A DNA stretch of 64,000 nt, taken from Bacillota bacterium. GTDB lineage: Bacteria > Bacillota > Desulfotomaculia > Desulfotomaculales > Desulfallaceae. The translations under genes were made by a program, and so were the position numbers. Positions 59,486 to 64,000 of the stretch are shown one piece after another. Within the stretch, counting starts at the first letter, position 1. Every line of letters starts with the position of its first letter. The stretch covers positions 5,767 through 69,766 of the forward strand of contig JAEXOR010000025.1 of NCBI GenBank assembly GCA_023439185.1, written 5' to 3'. The notes below the pieces were generated by a model. It was not told the DNA's origin. It ran no database searches and was given only the letters and a program-made list of their open reading frames with translations.

Positions 59486-61312
59486 TTAAGCTTTATTTGC
59501 TTCGATGCCCGCCTCACTCATCAGGAGGCCCAATTCGCCGGCCTCGATGGTTTCTTTTTCCATAAGCTGGCCCGCCAGCTTATGCAACACTTCCATGTTC
59601 TTGTTCAGCAGTTCCCGGGCCCGGTTGTAACTCTTTTCCACGATGTGTTTAACTTCCCGGTCAATTATTGAGGCCACTTCCTCGCCGTAGTTGCGGTCCC
59701 GGGAAATGTCGCGGCCCAAAAAGACCTGTTCCTGCTTGCGGCCCAGAGTCATGGGACCGATTTCGTCGCTCATGCCGAACTCCATGATCATCTTGCGCAC
59801 CAGTTCAGTGGAGCGTTCCAGGTCGTTCTGGGCGCCGGTGCTGATTTCTTTAAGAACCAGGGCTTCGGCCACCCGGCCGCCCAGCAGCATGGTCACCTGA
59901 TCCAGCAGTTGGGAACGGGTGGCGAAACGGCGGTCTTCCTTGGGCAAAAGTAATGTATATCCCCCGGCCCGGCCCCGGGGAATTATGGACACCTTATGCA
60001 CCGGGTCGGTATTGGGCAGCAAATACCCCACCACCGCATGGCCGGCCTCGTGATAAGAGACCAGCTTCTTTTCCTGCTCGCTGATGACCCGGGATTTCTT
60101 TTCCGGGCCGGCGATAACCCGCTCCACGGAATCCTCCAGCTCCGCCTGGCCAATCTCCTTGATATTCCGCCGGGCGGCCAGAAGCGCCGCCTCATTAATC
60201 AGGTTGGCCAGGTCGGCGCCGGTAAATCCGGGGGTCCGGCGGGCCAGCACATCCATGTCGACACTTTCCGCCAGGGGCTTGCCCCGGGAGTGTACCTTCA
60301 GTATTTCCTTACGGCCCAGCACATCCGGAATGTCCACCACCACTTCCCGGTCGAACCGGCCCGGCCTTAAGAGCGCCGGATCAAGAATATCGGGGCGGTT
60401 GGTGGCGGCGATAATGATAATCCCCTCATTGGCCTCGAAACCGTCCATTTCCACCAGCAACTGGTTCAGGGTCTGCTCACGCTCGTCGTGACCGCCGCCA
60501 AGTCCAGCGCCGCGCTGGCGGCCCACGGCGTCTATCTCGTCCACGAACACGATGCAGGGCGCGTTCTTTTTGGCCTGTTCAAACAAATCCCGCACCCGGG
60601 AAGCGCCCACCCCCACGAACATCTCCACGAAATCGGAGCCGCTGATGCTAAAGAAAGGCACTCCCGCCTCACCGGCCACGGCCCTGGCCAGCAGGGTTTT
60701 ACCGGTACCGGGGGGGCCGAATAACAATACCCCTTTGGGAATCCGCGCGCCCAATTCGTTAAACTTTTTGGGGCTCTTGAGAAACTCGACGATTTCCTCC
60801 AGTTCTTCCTTGACCTCGTCGGCCCCGGCCACATCCGCGAAAGTAACCTTCTTTTTATCGTCGGTGTGCAGCCTGGCCCGGCTTTTGCCAAAGGACATCA
60901 CCCGGTTTCCCCCGCCCTGGGTCTGCTGCATGAGGAAGAAAAACAGCAGTACGAAAAGCATAATCGGCACCAGGGTGGTTAACAAACCCACCCACCAGCC
61001 CGGCCGGGGCGGGTCTTCCACCTTGTAAGACACGTTCTTTTCCAGAAGCTGTCTTTCCAGCAGTTCGGTGCTCGTAATGGTGCTGCGGAGCTGGAACTCG
61101 GTTCCACTGGCGTCTTTACCGCTAATGAGATTGGTAAACTCGTTGGGCTGAATGGTCACGTCCCGGATCCTATCCTGGCTCAGGGCCGCGTAAAACTGCA
61201 CAAACTTCCATTCTTCCGGCTCATTGGTACTGGGGGAGGTGTATTTAATCAGGGCTATGGTAATCAGAACAATGAGCAGATAAATGCTCAGGTTCTTGAC
61301 AACTTTGTTCAA
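59486..61312 (-). CDS. ftsH: ATP-dependent membrane zinc metalloprotease FtsH
   Basis: The 608 residues have two N-terminal membrane helices (about 7-25 and 108-128), the AAA module ([20 protein letters not shown], Walker [18 protein letters not shown], the second region of homology [17 protein letters not shown]) and the protease domain with HEAGH as zinc motif. FtsH degrades membrane and some soluble proteins. It lies directly downstream of tilS, a classic arrangement in Firmicutes, although hpt is not between them here. Confidence 0.97.
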   Translation of the reverse strand: MNKVVKNLSIYLLIVLITIALIKYTSPSTNEPEEWKFVQFYAALSQDRIRDVTIQPNEFTNLISGKDASGTEFQLRSTITSTELLERQLLEKNVSYKVEDPPRPGWWVGLLTTLVPIMLFVLLFFFLMQQTQGGGNRVMSFGKSRARLHTDDKKKVTFADVAGADEVKEELEEIVEFLKSPKKFNELGARIPKGVLLFGPPGTGKTLLARAVAGEAGVPFFSISGSDFVEMFVGVGASRVRDLFEQAKKNAPCIVFVDEIDAVGRQRGAGLGGGHDEREQTLNQLLVEMDGFEANEGIIIIAATNRPDILDPALLRPGRFDREVVVDIPDVLGRKEILKVHSRGKPLAESVDMDVLARRTPGFTGADLANLINEAALLAARRNIKEIGQAELEDSVERVIAGPEKKSRVISEQEKKLVSYHEAGHAVVGYLLPNTDPVHKVSIIPRGRAGGYTLLLPKEDRRFATRSQLLDQVTMLLGGRVAEALVLKEISTGAQNDLERSTELVRKMIMEFGMSDEIGPMTLGRKQEQVFLGRDISRDRNYGEEVASIIDREVKHIVEKSYNRARELLNKNMEVLHKLAGQLMEKETIEAGELGLLMSEAGIEANKA

Positions 61313-61336
61313 ACAAAGCCAACTCCTCTCGGTTCT

Positions 61337-62797
61337 CTAGCAATACGGATTTTCGTCGGGATTGGATCTTCGTATTAGCTTATCACAAAAACTTTCCCAG
61401 TAATCGTAAATGAATAAATGCAGGCAGTTGATAGTATCTTCGGTAACTTTCGACCGGTGTCCGGGCCGCATGCCGGTTACCCAGACGATATCGGACCCGG
61501 AAACCACCAGCGGCAAATGGTTCCTTAAATGACGGGGCACCTTGTGGTCAATAAAAAATTTCTTCAGTTTCATACTGCCTTCAAGACCCAGCGGCGTGAA
61601 CCGGTCGCCTTCCATCCGGCGGCGCGCCACCAGGGGCATGGAGAGGCAATCATAATCCAGCAGCACCTCATCGGGACCCAGGGACGCGGGGTCGCCGGCT
61701 TCGGCCGCCGGCAGGATACGCGCTCCGATGGACAGGCCGGCTTCCGGCACGGCAGTGATCCCGGGCACCTTAAGGTGATGCTGATAAAACGGCACTTCCT
61801 TTTCCTCTCCGTCCAGGGTAAATTCCAACAGGCCGTAATTTTTTTTGCAGGTTACACCTTTTGGCAGATCAACTTGTTGGTAACCCCCTCCACCCTTTAT
61901 TATTTCCATAATCTGTTCAATATGACCAAATCCGAGTTCATCGTTGCTGCCACATATTTCAAACCAGGCCCGGCGGATTACCCGGCGCAGCAGGGCGGCG
62001 GGCTGGTCCAGCAGTTTATCCCGGTCCAGGGTAACACTGTGACCATTTGAACCGCTTATGACCCGGTAAAAGACCGCGTCGGACTGTTTTTCCAAATATT
62101 CGTCTTCCTCACGGCATATCCTACCCAGCCTGTTCAAAGCGTCGGTTAAATTCGGGTTATAATTTTTTTCCAGAGTCGGAATCAGTTCCAGCCTGATCCG
62201 GTTGCGCAGGTACTTGCATTTCAGGTTGCTGGAGTCCTGCCTGACGGCAAGGTTGTGCCGGCTGCAGTAGGCTTCAATATCCCGCCGTTTGACATTTAGC
62301 AGGGGCCGGATATAGAATTTGTCCCGAATGGGCTGCATGCCGGCCAGACCGCCCGGCCCGGCGCCCCGCAACAGGTGAAGCAGTATCGTTTCGGCCTGGT
62401 CGTCGGCGTGGTGGCCCAAAGCTACTTTGGCGGCGCCGGTTCTTAGGGCCACCTCGCTTAAAAAACTATACCTTATTTCGCGGGCGGCCACTTGGGCGGA
62501 AAGTCCCATCCGGGCGCCGTACTCGGGTACGTTCCGGGTTTCAATATATGACGCCAGGTTCAACCGGCGGGCGAATTCTTCCACAAACACAGCGTCGGCT
62601 TCGGCTTCAGCACCCCTGAACCCGTGATTCAAGTGCGCCGCCACCAGCTTAAAGCCGAATTGCTCCCGCAGCCGGTAAAGCACATGCAGCAACGCCACCG
62701 AGTCCGGCCCGCCGGAAACAGCGGCAACCACCGTTTCGCCTTCGCCAATCAGGTCATACTTTTGGATCTGCTTAGCCACCCGTTTAATTAAAGGCAT
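61337..62797 (-). CDS. tilS: tRNA(Ile)-lysidine synthetase
   Basis: The ATG at 62797 (MPLIKRVAKQIQKYDLIGEG) is chosen because family similarity begins here; the frame continues 63 codons upstream without homology. The 486 residues carry the PP-loop VAAVSGGPDSVALLHVLYRL, then GHHADDQAETILLHLLRGAG, a TilS substrate-binding domain, and a C-terminal domain (RMEGDRFTPLGLEGSMKLKK, VPRHLRNHLPLVVSG). TilS converts C34 of tRNA(Ile) CAU to lysidine, an essential step in AUA decoding. It is directly upstream of ftsH on the same strand. Confidence 0.95.
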   Translation of the reverse strand: MPLIKRVAKQIQKYDLIGEGETVVAAVSGGPDSVALLHVLYRLREQFGFKLVAAHLNHGFRGAEAEADAVFVEEFARRLNLASYIETRNVPEYGARMGLSAQVAAREIRYSFLSEVALRTGAAKVALGHHADDQAETILLHLLRGAGPGGLAGMQPIRDKFYIRPLLNVKRRDIEAYCSRHNLAVRQDSSNLKCKYLRNRIRLELIPTLEKNYNPNLTDALNRLGRICREEDEYLEKQSDAVFYRVISGSNGHSVTLDRDKLLDQPAALLRRVIRRAWFEICGSNDELGFGHIEQIMEIIKGGGGYQQVDLPKGVTCKKNYGLLEFTLDGEEKEVPFYQHHLKVPGITAVPEAGLSIGARILPAAEAGDPASLGPDEVLLDYDCLSMPLVARRRMEGDRFTPLGLEGSMKLKKFFIDHKVPRHLRNHLPLVVSGSDIVWVTGMRPGHRSKVTEDTINCLHLFIYDYWESFCDKLIRRSNPDENPYC

Positions 62798-62918
62798 GGC
62801 TTCACCCACATTATTCCTGTTTTTTTTTACTTCAACAAAGGTGAGAAAATATCCTTCTATCATTATGAGCCAGACAAAAAAAGCCGGTGGCGATACCTTC
62901 AGCACATTCAGTTTAAGA

Positions 62919-62978
62919 AAAATGCAATCTATACTTGGCATTTTTGCTATTAAAATTGCCAAGTATAGATTGCATTTT
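62919..62978. repeat. Perfect 22-base inverted repeat with 16-base loop
   Basis: Left arm 62,919-62,940 begins AAAATGCAATCTATACTTGG and the right arm 62,957-62,978 is its exact complement. The loop is TTTTTGCTATTAAAAT. It lies upstream of tilS in a gap of about 290 bases and has no T run typical of a simple terminator. It may be a MITE-like or regulatory RNA structure. Confidence 0.6.
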
Positions 62979-62988
62979 GCAGCCATAA

Positions 62989-63027
62989 AGGCCGTAACCC
63001 TTAATTTTCAAGGGCTACGGCCTGTTT
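62989..63027. terminator. Terminator-like hairpin
   Basis: AGGCCGTAACCCTT and AAGGGCTACGGCCT (one mismatch) pair around AATTTTC, followed on the plus strand by GTTTTAG. No plus-strand gene ends here, so its client is unclear. Confidence 0.5.
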
Positions 63028-63092
63028 TAGATAATGTATTACTAATCGTTATACAATAGTATACAATATAAAAAAAGAAAGGCGGAATGATT

Positions 63093-63289
63093 ATGGCTGT
63101 CAAAACGGCGAATGTACTCGCTCACAAAAGCATTCCATTTTCCCTGTCGCTTCCTACCGCTCCGACGGCGCTGGATGAATGGACGCCGCCGCATTTGACG
63201 CAATTATGCAGAATGGATTGGACGAAGCAAAGGCTAACCGTTTCCGTCCTGCTTCTGAGGTGTTTGCAGATTTAAGACGGGGATTATAA
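63093..63289 (+). pseudogene. RelB/DinJ-type antitoxin gene with internal deletion and frameshift
   Basis: It starts MAVKTANVLA with GAAAGGCGG upstream, then jumps to SIPFSLSLPTAPTALDE. A frameshift after GATGAA separates this from the end MDAAAFDAIMQNGLDEAKAN then RFRPASEVFADLRRGL. Full DinJ-type antitoxins have about 40 more residues between the first two parts. It is therefore dead, and no partner toxin gene is next to it. Confidence 0.75.
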
Positions 63290-63313
63290 TTAGGGTCTCT
63301 TGAACTGTCGAAT

Positions 63314-63526
63314 TCAGGAATCTGTCTTGCTCGTTTTATGAATACCGGAAAGAATTTCACCCAGGCTCATTTGATCAAGCCACTGGCCTCTATCCCGGGT
63401 ATAATCACCAGTACCCGATTCAAATTGTTGGATAAATCTAGCCATACCCGTAGGACCCAGCGCCTTTATCAGGGCGGCCAGACCGGCACTGCGGATTTGA
63501 CTAGGACTCATTTTCTGAGTTTGCAT
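63314..63526 (-). CDS. Small protein of PIN-linked antitoxin type
   Basis: The 70 residues include IRSAGLAALIKALGPTGMAR and FIQQFESGTGDYTRDRGQWL, the pattern of a small family commonly found next to PIN-domain genes and considered the antitoxin. It overlaps the end of the PIN gene by 26 bases, on the same strand. A clear GAGGTGATTC precedes the start. The partner PIN gene is damaged, so this may be a free-standing leftover. Confidence 0.65.
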   Translation of the reverse strand: MQTQKMSPSQIRSAGLAALIKALGPTGMARFIQQFESGTGDYTRDRGQWLDQMSLGEILSGIHKTSKTDS

Positions 63527-63950
63527 TATGAATCACCTCCATAAGCCAAATTACGGGATTTTCAACTCTGACACTTATTCTACTTCTATTGTTTTTAGCT
63601 TTATTTAGAAATTTATCATCAGTAGTAAGCAGCACTTCGGCAAATACACTTTCAGCGCAGGCAAGATGCAGTGCGTCTAACGGTTTAAAACCCATGCCAA
63701 CAAGACTATTGGCACGTTTTTTAATTCCAGCGTCTATTTTTATTTTATCATGGGTCAGGCCAGTAAAAGCAAGTACCTTCTCTCTTTTTTCTAAATCAGG
63801 CGTAAGAGATATTTCATATTCGATAGCTTCACTGCCAGCTAAATACCATTTTCCTCTTTCGCAACCGGAAAGAATAAGGTGGACCCCATTGTCAAGACAG
63901 ATTTTTAAAAAAGTTAAGCTACAAACTAGTGTTCTTTTTGGGTTTATTAT
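63501..63950 (-). pseudogene. PIN-domain toxin gene with degenerate 5' end
   Basis: The C-terminal two-thirds reads as a PIN protein (GKWYLAGSEAIEYEISLTPD, MGFKPLDALHLACAESVFAE, LLTTDDKFLNKAKNN) with the acidic residues of the active site. The first part has no ATG in this frame and meets a stop at about 63,960, while a second frame carries a start and a degraded LDxxxxNRP-like beginning (LYTLACHNKP). The gene seems to have lost its true N-terminus. It precedes the antitoxin-like gene. Confidence 0.6.
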
Positions 63951-64000
63951 GGCAAGCTAACGTATAAAGTAACCACATTCGGGTTCCAAATTTACCAAGC

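Noticed and set aside
62797..62986. 63-codon N-terminal extension of tilS
   Set aside because: The extension overlaps the 22-base inverted repeat region, has no similarity to TilS, and the internal ATG at 62,797 fits the family start.

Overview
The window looks like chromosomal DNA of a spore-forming, strictly anaerobic Firmicute of the Desulfotomaculum/Pelotomaculum type (Peptococcaceae). This is an inference from gene content: formate-tetrahydrofolate ligase (Wood-Ljungdahl pathway), an acetate-uptake SatP/YaaH protein, a NuoH remnant, short coat-like proteins, UbiD/UbiX aromatic decarboxylation with a TAXI-TRAP transporter, and the local order folK-folB-folP, ndk, ftsH, tilS. No rRNA, tRNA or CRISPR array was seen. 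Most genes lie on the minus strand.

Layout. (1) 1-8000: a leftward set of very large secreted proteins: an Ig/fibronectin protein, an RCC1-repeat protein, and a GLUG/YDG protein that runs off the left edge. A DUF2442 gene lies in front of them and a MalT-type LuxR regulator at 8.1-10.5 kb. The RCC1 and GLUG/YDG frames look like one gene split by a frameshift. (2) 10.6-19.05 kb: a frameshifted YhcG nuclease with an XRE partner, then an integrative element. The element holds an ATPase, 52-bp-period repeats, two ribbon-helix-helix proteins, several unknowns and a TnpX-type large serine recombinase. Its right end cuts off the 3' end of a histidine kinase gene at about 19,045-19,050. The left end was not found, so the surface-protein genes could be cargo. 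(3) 19-33.5 kb: two-component system, SatP, CoA-transferase, heterodimeric ABC exporter, CapA-like lipoprotein, ferredoxin-nitroreductase, AraC regulator, two paralogous 4-TM proteins, coat-like proteins, and a beta-lactamase-fold/rhodanese sulfur enzyme. Near-identical promoters precede the exporter and the nitroreductase.

(4) 33.6-44.5 kb: a scrap-yard region of toxin-antitoxin, Fic and Uma2 genes, a guanidine-I riboswitch with its Gdx exporter, mazEF, and broken genes. An orphan nuoH has only a 34-codon nuoD tail beside it. Two TetR plus PEP-synthase-like pairs are present, one intact and one a pseudogene. Short tails of nuoD, nuoH and fic recur elsewhere, pointing to repeated recombination. 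(5) 44.7-53.1 kb: a coherent leftward cluster of a sigma-54 activator with CBS and PAS-like sensor parts, UbiX, UbiD, a 51-residue zinc-ribbon protein missed by length cut-offs, a TAXI solute-binding lipoprotein, a fused TRAP permease and an IclR regulator. Together these suggest regulated uptake and prenylated-FMN-dependent (de)carboxylation of an aromatic or other unsaturated acid.

(6) 53.1-62.8 kb: housekeeping genes folK, folB, folP, an HD protein, a DUF134 regulator, fhs, a FlK-like thioesterase, ndk, ftsH and tilS. (7) 62.9-64 kb: a 22-bp perfect inverted repeat and decayed toxin-antitoxin genes. Start codons were moved from the longest-ORF positions wherever a Shine-Dalgarno sequence clearly supports a downstream start.
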